From Morella rubra (lineage: Eukaryota > Streptophyta > Magnoliopsida > Fagales > Myricaceae): a stretch of 64,000 nt of DNA. Made by a program: the position numbers and the translations under genes. Numbering within the stretch: the stretch's first letter is position 1; every line of letters starts with the position of its first letter. The stretch lies in assembly GCA_003952965.2 (NCBI GenBank), contig RXIC02000006.1:62001-126000 (forward strand), in the 5' to 3' direction. Shown here piece by piece: positions 48,551 to 63,689 of this stretch. The notes below the pieces were generated by a model that saw only the letters and a program-made list of their open reading frames with translations, was not told where the DNA came from and searched no databases.

Positions 48551-50110
48551 AGAATGAAATGAGGGGTACCCAAGGAGGGCTTGGAGAGTGGTTTAGAGTG
48601 AAAGTGTTATGTAAATTAGCAGTTTTCTCATGGTCAAAACAGTCTTTTATTAAAATGTATTTTTTCATTTAGAATTGTTGCAGCAACTTGATTAATTCAG
48701 AAATGACGTGGAGCTGAATAGAAAGTGGCTGGAAGGTGCTGGTGGCTTCTGGAACAATTGGAAATGGACGCTGAGCTGTAAGGCAGTTTTTCGGTTATCT
48801 GGGTTAGCCTTGGGTCAGCCTGGCGAGTTTCTACAGCCTTCGTATACCCCTTCCAGAAAAGACGCCCAACAGTAAATCTAACCTGTTTTTACCAAGATAC
48901 CCTCACAAAAACAGACTAGAACCTGGGAAAAAGATTTCACGTAATTTACCAAGAGGATTCACGTACCTTGACCAAAAGAACTTCAAAAACTCCTCTCTAC
49001 CGAAAAATCCCGAATTTCTCTCTACCTGCGGAAAGAAGATCTGATTGCATCTTGCTGTGAGAGTTGATTTGCTTCCCTCTGGTGGAAGGTTTCGAGTGGT
49101 GTAGACCGTTGATCGTTGGGTCTCTCGTTCCCACTCGGGTGTTGATTGGATCGTGACATTGCGAAGACGAATCTTGAGAAGTTGATCAAGACTGGTTGCT
49201 GCCAAGTGTTTTCTGAGGAAGAATCGAAGGGTTGACGAGTTCGTCGACGTCCACTATTGCTGATCAGAGTTGCTGGTCAAAGAAATTGGTGTTGGGATTT
49301 GGGAAGAATTGGGGATCTGGGAAATGAAAAGGATTTTCATATTGATCACCTTGTGTAAAGTTTTCAAGCATATAGTGGATCGACTGGTGTGACCTTCGCA
49401 CACCCGGAGTGTTTTTTTCTCTTGGGAAAATATCCTCAAGTGATTTTTCACTTCGTCAACAAAAATCTTGGTGTTGATTCTAGTTCTTGTTTATCTTAAA
49501 TCTTGATTTAACTAACTCATATTGTGATTACCATTTTGCAGATCTAAAGTGCTACAGACGTGATTTTTACAAGCAAATTGGTTGCTGTTGGTTGATCTTG
49601 ATAATTGATCTAAGTCACTTGTTTTGGATTGGGTTTGTGAGTTGAATGTTGTTGGAATCTTGGTGATTGTGTTGCTGATTGAATAACCTTAGTCTTGATT
49701 CATTAGTAGTGTTGTTAACAATCTTGCTTTAATTACTGTGTTGCTGAAATCTTTACTGTAGTGTTGCGTTTTACAAGGTAGAAAAATCTGCATATGTTGT
49801 GTTGGTATTGTTGCTGAAAATCACATGTTTCTTGATTGATTAGTTGCTGTGATTCATCTTAGTTTGAGGTTATAGTTACTGATCATATCTTGTTGCTGCC
49901 ACTCTACTATTGTCAATAATTGTGATTATCTAGCTATTTCCATTTGCTGAAATATGTGCTTGGCTTTGTAAGTTTCTGCTGTTCTTCACAGAAAATAGTT
50001 GATTGACTATGTGTTAATTGATTCTACTTTTCTATGACCTATACAAAGAGTAGATTAATTTTTATAATACCTATTCACCCCCCTCTAAGGTATAGTTTAG
50101 GGTCTAAACG
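48551..50110 (+). mobile_element. putative copia LTR and leader
   Basis: Non-coding, T/G-rich (GTTGCTG modules at 49570-49830). Near 50067-50092 it has ATACCTATTCACCCCCCTCTAAGG, a motif common at the end of certain copia LTRs. No primer-binding site or partner LTR was confirmed. Confidence 0.35.
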
Positions 50111-50157
50111 TACTTTCATAGAGAAGCAGAGAGGTCTTGAAGTGAGAGCTTACTATG

Positions 50158-50210
50158 GCATCCTAATAATTTGGGCAAAATTAGTTTTGACATGGTTTTC
50201 TTTTGCTTAA

Positions 50211-50248
<38 letters not shown>

Positions 50249-51530
50249 GGCTGTCATTTCATGGTTGAAGATGAGCAAAGGAGAGACTTGTGGGATTAGA
50301 GGTTTCGAGCTGAGGTGGAGCGATGACATGGCGATGAGGACGAGCTAACGGCGTGAGAAGGAAAGATTAACAACAAAAATAAGTGAGAATCATAGATACT
50401 AAATTTATGCTTTTAATATTACAAAGACTAAATCAATTTTCACGTATAGTTTAAGAACCAATTTTATATTTATCCCTTATAAAAAAACCAAGCCAGTACA
50501 AGCCTAGGTCGTCACTGCATGGCTCATCTCTCGGAACTGGCCTGAATACTTTTATTTATTTATAAAAACCCAAGCCAGTACAACCCACACAATTACAACC
50601 ATAAAACCAAGACAAACCGGGGTAGGCAAATTAGGGAGCACTGTGAAAAGAGGGAAGAAAAGTCTTTAAAAGTCGTAACTGAATAGCTCAACTCTCGGAA
50701 ATCAAAATTACAATCGACGGGACTTATTTGGGCTATGCGAATATAACTTACAGCACTTAATATTTGCATGGAAATGTTATATTCGTACAAAACAGAGGAT
50801 TTTGTGTTTTACGGCTTTTAATTGAAGGAAATGAGGGGTACCCGTCCTAACAATTTGGGCAAAATTAGTTTTGACATGATTTTCTTTTGCTTAAAACGAG
50901 AGAGAGAGATTGTTGTCGTTTCATGGTTGAAGATGAGCAGAGGAGAGACTTGTGGGATTAGGAGTTTTGAGCTGAGGTGGAGCGATGACATGATAATGAA
51001 AGCTAATGTGGAGTTAGTTCCGACAAACGAGCTTACGGCATATGAAAGAGAGATTAACAACAAACATAAGTAAGAATCATAAGAACTAAATTTATACTTT
51101 TAATATTACGGAGACTAAATCAATTTTCACGATATAATCTAAGAACCAATTTTGTATTTATTCTTTAAAAAAAATCAAGCCAGTACAAGCCTAAGTCGTC
51201 ACTGCATGGCTCATCTCTCGGTACTGGCTTGAATACTTTTATTTATTTATGAAAAACCCAAACCAGTACAACCCACACAATTACAACCAAAAAACCAAGA
51301 CAAACCGGGGTAGGCAAATTAGGGAGCACTATGAAAAGAGGGAAGAAAAGTCTTTGAAAGTCGTCACTGAATAGCTCAACTCTCGGAAATCAAACGTTAC
51401 AATCGACGGGACTTATTTGGGCTATGCGAATATAACTTATAGCACTTAATATTTGCATGGAAATGTTACATTCGTACAAAACAGAGGATTTTGTGTTTTA
51501 CGGCTTTTAATTGAAGGAAAAATACGATTT
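50158..51530. repeat. two tandem ~685-bp repeats of AKR upstream sequence
   Basis: Unit 1 (about 50158-50830) and unit 2 (about 50843-51525) each run from TCCTAA(T/C)AATTTGGGCAAAATTAG, through a GA repeat, GATTTGAG-type text and GTCGTCACTGCATGGCTCATCTC, to CAGAGGATTTTGTGTTTTACGGC. The right half matches 47503-47560 (AKR copy 1 upstream) and 63695-63895 (AKR copy 2 upstream). No gene inside; open frames are repeat shadows. Confidence 0.8.
50213..50246. repeat. (GA)n microsatellite
   Basis: About 17 GA units in tandem unit 1; unit 2 has only GAGAGAGAGA at 50899. The unit difference suggests expansion after duplication. Confidence 0.85.
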
Positions 51531-53340
51531 ACACTTTCTCAATATCTTAGTGTTTTTTTTTTTTTTTAATCTCTCATTTGTATTTTAAACTATAAAAGTT
51601 TGTCAGACTAATATATATTTACACTTTATAAATTGTGATATATAATTTAATTTTTCACTGTATTTAATGATGAGATCATAATATTGTAGGGAAGAGACAA
51701 GAGGGATAGGACATACTACATAGGGACTTTTGTGTCCTATTTTGATGACCCTTTAACTAAATAGTTTAATCTAGTACCATATGGGCCACATGATTGTTTG
51801 AGTATTCATGCCAAGACTTGTTTAGAAACGGGGCCAAGTTTTGATTTCAGGGTTCGAACCATGGCTTAAACCCAGATTTTTTTGATTGTGTTGTTTCGCT
51901 GGGTTCATTCCACTTTTTACCTGGTTACGTGTGACGTCCTGATTGACAACAGTACAAAAAAGCATTGTAATCTGGCGCTAACTACTGACGTCAACTGACG
52001 TCTGGGTTCTGTCTTTCACCAGTAGAGAATGGCCCACACAGGGTCCACGCAGAAGCCCGAACGAAGATCTGCAATTCTTACGGTAGTACAGGGGCTGCAA
52101 TTCACTAAATGCTAGCCGTTAGTTTAAAATAGAAGGCTAAGATTCTTACACGTTAGCAATTGGCGAGCAGCCAAAAATTTTGTTTCGAAAAGTTATCCGC
52201 GTTTTAACGCTATCACTTGCTACCTCCATTCTTCTGTTTTCATTTTTGTTCCTTTTTCTGTCTGATCAGGAAAACTTCATGCTTCACGAAGAGATCAAAG
52301 TCCTTCTTGCTGCCTCCATTCTTCTTCTTCTTCTTCTTTTTCAGAGAAAGCCCTTTCTTCCTGTAGCTTTTTTTTTTGTTGCTTTATTTTTTCCCACTTA
52401 TTCTTGGGCAAATTCAACTGCCTTCCACTTATGCATATGATATCAGCTATAGGATCATGAACTAGCTCAAACAATTAAATGAGTATGCATCTTCAAGAAC
52501 AACGAGTGAAACACTTTAGATAGGTGTTCCTCTAACTATCTGGTACAAAACACTTCCGAAACCATAGGGCGAGCCAGCGAGGAAGACGAAGATGCGGGAT
52601 TTGTGCAAATGCGCTGCGAATGGGCCTGGATTTTGGGGTGTGGGGTCTGGGTTGGTGTCGGAAGTGGTGTTCCTGTTGGCATGATAGGCACCAAGAACAG
52701 CTCTACGGCTCTCTCTCTCTTTAATGAGTGCATAACTCGTATATCCTCATTTATGTCATGGTAAGTATTGTTTTCTTTTGCTTTTCTTCCATAATCAGAA
52801 ATGTATGACAAAGGAATCCAAAATTACAAATAATTCCCTTGTTAATGTGCTAGCCGTCTGGACATGATTCAATTTTAAGTAGTAAAATCCTAATTGGTTG
52901 TTTGGAAGGTGGTTCAGGTAAGGTTTTTGCACTATTCGCTGGATCCGATTCACCAATTGGAAATTGACCTGGCTCGACCCGATTTGGTTGATTTCAGATG
53001 ATTTTGAATTTAGAGTCGGATAGTGCATAGACAAAAAAAAAAAAAAAAAAAAATCGAATATGAGATCGGATTTGGATACAAATATAAGCATCCAAAAATT
53101 GACTCTGACTCTAACCCGATATTCTTGTATTATGCCGTGGTGTTTGAGTGCCAAAATTTTAGCCTAATTACAAAAATTACAAAATAATCTCTCTTCCCAT
53201 CAAATCATTATTTTTCACTATAATATTTATTTAAATCTTCTATATTTACTTTTTGACCAACTCCTCTAAACTATCTTTACTTTTTCACCAACTTTCATAC
53301 TCTCAAATTTTAACTATTACAAAATTTCGACACTCAAACA
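51531..53340. other. intergenic DNA with no supported gene
   Basis: Contains paired TGACG motifs at 51986-52003, a (CTT)n tract at 52318-52342 within a hydrophobic low-complexity frame that lacks a supported start, and an A tract near 53033-53053. Nothing recognisable as a gene. Confidence 0.4.
51986..52003. promoter_or_regulatory. as-1-like pair of TGACG motifs
   Basis: TGACGTCA followed 10 bp on by TGACGTCT. This spacing resembles as-1 elements bound by TGA-type bZIP factors. No gene could be assigned to it. Confidence 0.3.
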
Positions 53341-53344
53341 CCAG

Positions 53345-55000
53345 TAAGCCTAACAGGAACCCTTAGAGGCCCTAAGATAGTAAGACTTGCAAGCAAGCTT
53401 GACAAGGCCTTGGGCACGGAGAGGCTTGCACATGGCATGCCTATGAGCAACTTGGCATGGCCAATGCCCTTATTCATAACCAACCAATCACACGAGCATC
53501 GGCATGGCTTAGAAAACACATATGGAGAGTTGATGCTAATAACTCAGGAGGGTTGGAGAAGCACAATGATGACGCCATCACAAGACCATTGGTCGTGGCG
53601 ACTCAACTAAAGGTGCATGGGGAGTCCATACAAAAAGGTTCCCTGAGCTTAGTGGGGCACATTGATAGCACCACCTCATGGCCATTAGCCACGGTAGTGA
53701 AACCAATAGTGCATTAGGAGTTGATTCAAGGAAGATCCTAAGGCCAAGTGAAGTTGATTGGTAGCATCACCACACGTCCACCGGACATGGCAGTGCAAGG
53801 AGGAGCACATAGGAGGTTGGTCTTAAAAGACTCAGGAGACCATGGATCATTTTGATATCACCACCCTACAAGGTGGTGGGATGACGACAACAACCACCAC
53901 AAGTGGCTAGGAGGGGCCATATAGGGTAAACCACATATGAGATCCCCATATGTGGTTTACCGAATCCCCCTATTTTAAGGGTCTGTTATGTTATTGCTTT
54001 TGATTCTCAAACACTACCATATTGGTGAGAGTCAATTAAGGAAACAATCTTGGCCCAATTTGGGAAGATTGATCATTGATTGACATTAGGAGATTTTAGA
54101 GCATGTGGCAATCAGGGTTAGCTCCCTATATAGAAGCTTATGGCGGCCACATGTGCTAAATAAGTGGACAATCAATCTTTGATTGATTTGTCCTTTATTT
54201 GGCTAGTTTTGAGGGTGAAGGAAAGATCTGTACAAGATCTTTCCTTTTTAACCTCAATAGGATCCTTGGTGAGATTGTGTGGCAATCAAGTCTTTTCCTC
54301 TACAAAGAAAGGACCTTGCTGCCCAAGCCCATGAAGTAATATAAATACTCCTCCATGGCATACATTGTAAGCATCTATTGAATATTTATCAAATTGAATA
54401 TAAGTCTCCAAGGGAGCATTTTGGCTTTTGTGCATTTATCTTCGGTGTTCGGATTAGGCCTGACACTTGGGCTAGCATGGGTTCTAGTGCTTGGGGTTAG
54501 GCCTGACACTATGATTTCTTGTTAAACCTTGGCTTGCACTAGGTTAAGCCGGTCTAGTTAGGGGCCTTGGTTTGCACTAGGTTAGGCTAGTCAAGCTATG
54601 GGAATTGGCGACTAGGGTTAGGCCTGGAAACTCGGGCTAGCATAGGAGGTTTGGTGCTTGGGATTAGGCCTGACGCTTTATCAACTTTGTTTAAGGATCG
54701 TTATTGTCTTTGGCGGCGTCGTTCCACAATCTAGTTCTAGGTTTGTTTCGGGTGTTAGCCCATTCGAGCTTAGGCTTGCTTATCCATTTTTTCTTTCACC
54801 TTCTCAACCATCCATGTTCCTTTAATTTCATCTTTCTTTTTTTTTTTTTTCGATACTCGAGCTATGTTGCTCTTTTGAGTTCCTCACTGGGTCAACCAAG
54901 GAGTATCAATTTGAGGCGTGGGCTAAACACGACTTCTCACAAGTCCTTACTTATGAGTGGGATAAGCATTGGTTAGGGTCCTTGGCTGGGGACCCTATCA
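53345..55000 (+). mobile_element. gypsy-type non-autonomous LTR element, uninterrupted copy (internal 3' part and LTR)
   Basis: Internal repeat-module region at 53345-53930 related to 16284-16619, then an LTR from TGTTATGTTATTG at 53984 to GGGGACCCTATCA at 55000. It has no insertion at TTGTC (about 54187), so it is the empty-site reference for the 4.6-kb insertions at 17.05 and 26.29 kb. Lower identity to those copies than they have to each other. No gag or pol in this part. Confidence 0.65.
54450..54680. repeat. GGGTTAGGCCTGACAC modules within the LTR
   Basis: GG(A/G)TTAGGCCTGACACT and GGTTAGGCTAG-type modules recur about six times with spacings of 30-60 bp. Equivalent arrays lie at 21910-22130 and 31137-31370. 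They are LTR sequence, not telomeric repeats. Confidence 0.7.
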
Positions 55001-55617
55001 AAGCCCCAATCGTGGACCTCCATGTGGAGACAAAATAAGGGTAACCGAAAGTTTGGCAAAAAAATCAATCTTCGGGCCCAAGTTAATTTTTTCTTTTTGT
55101 TCATATGTCTTGTAGTTGCTATTCTTCTTCTTTGGCATTTTCTCTTTGCTTTCTCTCCTATTTCCCTGTTGTTTCTCTTCTGCACATTCTATCTTCTTCT
55201 TACCCAATTTTCTCTCTTCTTCCTCTTTCGCTTTTCTTTGCTCTTCGCATCTTCCTGCACGTTCTCTCTCCTACCTTCGCAATTTTCTCTTTTCTTCCTC
55301 CCTCGCTTTGTCTTTGATATTCCTGTCTTCTTGCATGATCCGTTAAAGGAGTTTTGTATGTGTTTGGCTATGGTCAATTGGAACCCACAAATTTTTTGGG
55401 TTTGGTGTAAGTTGTGCAGAATAGCCCACGATCTCCAAATACATGTATTGGTTCCAAATCCATTCGCTATCTTTTCCAATGGGTTACTCGGATGCCATTT
55501 TTTTTCCCTTTTCTAAGTCACATTTCCATTAAGAAATCAAATAAAGTAGAGGCTACAAGTAGTAATGTTCACTACAGATCACACTGAGTAATACAAGAGG
55601 GGATTCGGTCTAACTAG
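55001..55617. other. pyrimidine-rich spacer between LTR and gag remnant
   Basis: TTCTTCTTTTCTC-rich sequence. Overlapping low-complexity frames on both strands are not called. It may be the leader of the following gypsy element. Confidence 0.35.
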
Positions 55618-56703
55618 ATGTGGAAGAAAATTTTGAAGAAGCTATGGCTGCACTTGCACCACACACTCTTAAATATTTTTTGCAGCCCACACGCACCACT
55701 GCACCATCATACATTGTTTTACCTAATGGTGCACCTAATTACGATTAAGTATGAGATGATGTTAGTGCTACTTTATTTCCACGAGATGGATTTTGAGAGT
55801 CCTTACCAGCACCAAACAAACTTTGAGTTGGCATTCACTACTTTTATTACTAGAGCTGGCACTGATGAGTTTATTAGACTTCGTTTATTTCTTTCTCTTT
55901 AAAGGATAAAGCGAAGATTTGGTTTAATTCTTTGAGGCCTAATTCTATCTCTAGCTGGTTTGATATGCAACGTGAGTTCTTACAGAATTTTTTTCCTTTT
56001 CATAACTCAATTTTCGCAAGAGCAAATCAGTCAATTTATGCAGAGAGGTGATGAAACCTTCCAAGCTTGTTGGGAAAGGTTTAAGGATCTGATGAACATT
56101 TGTCCACATCATGGGTTTGACTCTTGGAGGCTGGTCAACTATTTTTATACTACACTTACTCCTAAATGAAAGTAGTTTGTTTACATTATGTGTAACGGGA
56201 AATTCTTTGGCAAGGAACCGGATCAAGCACTCACATTTTTTGATTACCTTGCTGAAAGTGCCCAAAAATGGATACAAGATTTGACCGGGAACCATTGACA
56301 GTACAACCTCTCAGAGCAATTGGTGGTGGGGTAAATATAAAATCAAAGAGGATATTGATGTCTAGGCTTGTATTGCTGCTTTGACTAGGAGGTTAGAGGT
56401 TATGGAATTAGAGAAGGTGAAGGCAGCGAATGCAGTAGATGTGTGTTCTCTATGTGCCGATTCAAGCCATAAGAACCAAGATTGTGCGATTATGCCAGTA
56501 TTACAGGAGAGTAGGTTTGATAAAATGCAATCAGCGAATTGGGTTAATAGAGCACTAAATCAGCCTTTCTCCAACACTTATAATCCGTGGTGGAGGAATC
56601 ATCCGAATTTTTCATGGAGGAATGATCAACTTGGTCAATCTTCTTCACATTTTCAGCAACCTTCCCAGTCCAATGTGCCACCTTCACAGTCGACATCTCT
56701 TTA
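55618..56703 (+). mobile_element. Ty3/gypsy gag remnant with CCHC zinc knuckle
   Basis: Broken reading frames follow gypsy (Athila/Tat-like) gag: NFELAFTTFITRAGTDEFIR and RLRLF near 55806-55890, EQISQFMQRGDETFQACWER then FKDLMNICPHHGFDSWRL at 56020-56130, and EPDQALTFFDYLAESAQ near 56218. A zinc knuckle CSLCADSSHKNQDC (CX2CX4HX4C) lies at 56444-56485, followed by the NPWWRNHPNFSW-type tail. Stops and frameshifts at several points. Protease and pol do not follow; a MITE and viral sequence begin instead. Confidence 0.85.
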
Positions 56704-56732
56704 GGCTGCTCCTTAGCACCAAGTTTGCGTTT

Positions 56733-56993
56733 TAGTGGCGCTTTTATCAAAAACGCTGCCAAAAGTTTGAGTTTTCGCAGCGCTTTCTCTAGAATGCCGC
56801 TAAAACTCAAACAGTTGCATAAGCTTTTTTTTACAAGGCGCTGCTACATGCATAAGTTTTAGTGGCGTTTTGACATAACTTTTGACAGCGTTTGTGGCAA
56901 AATCCGCTAAAGCACAAACATGTAACGGCCTTTTTTTGTAAAACGCTGTTGGAAACCAAACTTTTGGTAACGCTCTTTAAAAAAGCGCCACTA
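56733..56993. mobile_element. MITE with ~38-bp terminal inverted repeats
   Basis: TAGTGGCGCTTTTATCAAAA at 56733 is mirrored at 56993 (reverse complement TAGTGGCGCTTTTTTAAAGA), and the arms stay alike through CCAAAAGTTTG. GCGGCG(C)TTTT and AACGC(T/C)G motifs recur inside, as in many plant CACTA or Mutator-like MITEs. It separates gag and viral sequence. No transposase; no target duplication confirmed. Confidence 0.65.
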
Positions 56994-57013
56994 TAGATAA
57001 CGTATAGCCGCGC

Positions 57014-58090
57014 TTTTTCTTTCCAATAAGATTGATGACAATCATCACGATGTAAAACTTTGGAAAGGAAAACATCTTTATACCAATGAAAATAAAAAAG
57101 AGTTAGACATTTTAAATTAACAAGAAAATCAGATGTTCTATCTTTAAAAGAAGAGGGATCACCAATAAAATTTTTAGTGATAGTAAATAGAAGAGCATTA
57201 ACGGCATCAGGAATATGTTGGCCATTATGCAAAAGAGGAGCACCACTAGTATCAGTTTTAAAAGCAGAAGTAATCGCATTTTTATTATTTTGATGTAAAT
57301 AATGATCCCACCAATTTTTTAATTGACTAGTAAAACCTGTAATTAAACAATTAACAATTTGATCATCAGTGTGATTGGCAATTTTTAAAACATTGGCATA
57401 CATAGTCATTTCATGTAAAATGTTGAGAATCTCATATTCAGAAATACCATCTATATTCCATTCATAAAGAAGGTCATATGCATAAGCAGCTGTAGAACTA
57501 AGATGATGTTCTTCAAATTGGAGATCAAGAGGTGTAAGACGAGGATAATAATTACGATAAGTACTTTGCATATATTTATTAGAGATACAAATGGAAGATT
57601 TAACAATTTTATTAAGACTTAAATCTTGAAATTGATTTTCTAAATCAGACATATCCAATATTTCTTTATCATTGTCAGAAGTAGAAGAAGTGGTGTTATT
57701 GAGAACATGAATATTCTTATTTTTATTGGAATCCAGAGAAATTTTGGAAAGCATATCCTCAATTTTATTGAGGACTTCAAAATCAACAGAGGGCAGTTTA
57801 GTAAAAGGAGCCATCTTTGGTAGTTCATGAGGAACAAAAAGAGGAGTTGATGTAGAAGACGTTGCAATAGCAGGAGGTTTTATCAAATGCTCAATCTTTG
57901 TAAGATGAGTTCCAACTTGGTGTAAAAAAGTGTTGGTATAATTATTCTGTTGAATAATATTATGTATATTTTTATCACTATTGGATAAACTATTAGTTTT
58001 AAAAGGGGTAGCTAAATAATTTCGAGAATTATTGCTAAAACTGATAGTATCCATAGGAGGGTAAAATTCAAATATTTTTTTTATGATCAT
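57014..58090 (-). pseudogene. caulimovirid coat/gag-like protein region, truncated
   Basis: An open stretch of about 359 residues, ending where the MITE begins; the same frame then runs ~60 residues into MITE sequence by chance. Recognisable features are a region rich in Asn/Ser, then YEWNIDG, LKNWWDHYL and FHWYKDVF blocks characteristic of this family. The C-terminal zinc finger and downstream enzymes are missing. Family assignment rests on recalled similarity. Confidence 0.65.
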
Positions 58091-58535
58091 GAGTGATCCA
58101 AGGAATATCTTTTGTTAAAACATTTAATGAAGAAATATTTGTTTCAAACCAAGAAAAGAAATGGATATGTTGTTGAACTTGAATCAAATGCATATAATAA
58201 TGAGTGCCTATAAGAGCTTGTTAATTAGATGAGTATTTATTTAAAATCCAAATACGTTTAACAGAATTGTCATCAAATTGAAAATCTTTTCGAAAGGATA
58301 TATTTATTTAAAACAAAATCAGTTTGTAAGACATGGATAGAATGAGAACGTTGAAGGGAAAAAGCTTCAGATTGAGTAGGAGAAGTTTTTTTATCAGGAA
58401 GAAGAGGCGGTTCAGATAAATTATCATATAAAGGAAATTGAACCGGTGTTTTAGTTCGTGTACTTATTATTTCAGGTATTCGTAAATTGCGAGGAATACT
58501 GGAAGGAAAAGTAGAAGTACTTGGATGAAATGAAT

Positions 58536-59261
58536 TTAAAGCAGATTGAAAATTCCTAGAACTAGAAGTTCGTGAATCAACAGATAATCGTGAATGTGTA
58601 GATGATCGATTATTAAGAAAGGATAATGTAACAGATCCATCTGTATGTTGGCAAAATATTCAATTTGTTTATTTTCTTTTTTGGTAGGAGGAACTACTAA
58701 ATAATGTTTCCATTGGTCAGGTAAAATAATATCATCCCATTTTATCATACGAGGGATAGTAATATTGGAAAATTCAGTACTAGTATTTAAAAATAAAGTT
58801 TCACCAAAAAGATGGCAAGCTTTAGACCGAGGGTCTAAGGTTGTTTTCATGAGTTTATAATGGAGCCTATATACGATAGCAAGGTATTGAGCACCTTCTA
58901 TCATATCATAGCCCGAAGATTTAATATTTAAAATTAGAGAATGTAAAATAGTGGTATCAGATAAAGAGAGAGGGAAACAAGGATAACAATTAAAATAAAT
59001 AGGTTCTTGATGTAAAGAAGATTCAATTATACCGAGTAAAGAATTGGCAAATTGATTATGGCAACCATCATGTAAACAAAGAAGAACAGAAGCATTCAAG
59101 CCTTGTCGTGTGAGAGGTGCGGCTGCTACTTGAACTAAACTCATATGCATGTATTTAAAGCCTTGAGCATGATATTGTTTTATCATGTCGGTATTAATGA
59201 GATACATTGATTCATATTTTTTACCAATAGGTATTAAACGTTCAAATAGCAAACGTAGCAT
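58536..59261 (-). pseudogene. caulimovirid movement protein (30K superfamily), partial
   Basis: About 205 residues follow the caulimovirid cell-to-cell movement protein, with the characteristic HMSLVQVAAAPLTRQGLNAS block, an SLLGIIESSL block and IVYRLHYKLM near the end of the core. The N-terminus is cut at the fragment edge, so the start codon seen is not certain to be the viral one. The frame shifts near 58650, giving an unrelated tail to a stop at 58536. Confidence 0.75.
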
Positions 59262-59262
59262 G

Positions 59263-59442
59263 TCAAGCGGTAATATGGATCATTGCATTGATAACAACGC
59301 ATCATCCTCATCTCATCTTAATACTGATGATTATCATGCTTCTTTGGGAGATAATAAGCCCTTGAATAATTGGGTAATACCCAAGGTCAAGGACTCTCAT
59401 TTATATAAACATTCCACATTCTCATTTCATATATATATATAT

Positions 59443-59477
<35 letters not shown>

Positions 59478-59511
59478 AGATGTGACAAAATTATTTGATT
59501 TGAGAACAAAA
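59263..59511. other. spacer with AT and GT microsatellites
   Basis: After the viral fragment comes a short open plus-strand stretch (ASSSSHLNTDDYHASLGDN) that I do not recognise, possibly transposon-derived. Then (AT)n at 59430-59444 and (GT)n at 59445-59474. Confidence 0.5.
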
Positions 59512-59990
59512 ATTTTCAGAGTGCATCACAAAATTTGGCCCGACTGCCAGAAGCGAATTCCGCTTCCTGATTCCGGCTTATTCCACTAATATACAGATGC
59601 AGAACAGTAATCCCTTTCAAAAGTTAAAATTACCCCTCTTAGACCCACCCGATGATAATGGTAACAATTGCTCAAGAAGTAATTGGTTGAACCATGAGGG
59701 GAGTCGAGAAACAAGCTCTTAGTGAGAAAATGTAGCCCCTCTTCGTTTTGGTGCACCTCACTATATGAACTTGGCTTATTGTTTGGCCCCAGAGAAAAAA
59801 AAAAAGAATCTTATTTCACAAGATCAAAGGAAAAAGTGAGGAACATTCCGCAAACATCAAATATAGCATGACATTGAGCAACCGTATTGCGCAGAGTGAA
59901 TGATATAGCCATTTATTATACTAAATCTGGCGCTTCCAATAGGAAAAATATGGCATTATACGGAACATCCATGAAAGTGTAAGCAGAGAA

Positions 59991-63518
<3,528 letters not shown>

Positions 63519-63610
63519 CCTTTTTATTAATCTCACCACCCTTAGGACTTCCAACGATGTCTGAGTCTCTAGTTGGGATGTCTCTGTTCAGTTCTCATCA
63601 GCCTGTGACA

Positions 63611-63618
63611 TATATATA
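63611..63618 (-). promoter_or_regulatory. probable TATA box of the intact AKR gene
   Basis: TATATATA about 93 bp upstream of the ATG at 63518, at the same relative position as the AT run in copy 1. Confidence 0.5.
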
Positions 63619-63689
63619 TGTACCAGAAGAACCGTACCAGGAAAAAAGAAGAAGAAGCAAAAAACCGACTGAGAAGACGTACGGACCAA

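Larger units (their letters stand above)
57014..59262 (-). mobile_element. endogenous caulimovirid (plant pararetrovirus) fragment, broken
   Basis: Minus-strand frames in the order movement protein then coat/gag-like region match the layout of caulimovirid polyproteins (petuvirus or florendovirus-like by memory). Part 1 is 59261-58640 (movement protein), part 2 58090-57014 (coat/gag-like), with stop- and frameshift-bearing linker between. A frameshift lies near 58650. The left side ends abruptly at the MITE, the right side at about 59262-59272. Protease, reverse transcriptase and RNase H are absent, so the copy is a dead fragment. Confidence 0.75.

Noticed and set aside
52180..52440. 86-aa hydrophobic frame that could be a small membrane protein
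   Set aside because: No ATG at the start of the frame, and the body is a (CTT)n/T-rich tract.
55022..55516. 164-aa frame with several hydrophobic segments
   Set aside because: Pyrimidine-rich low-complexity DNA next to an LTR; frames on both strands are open.
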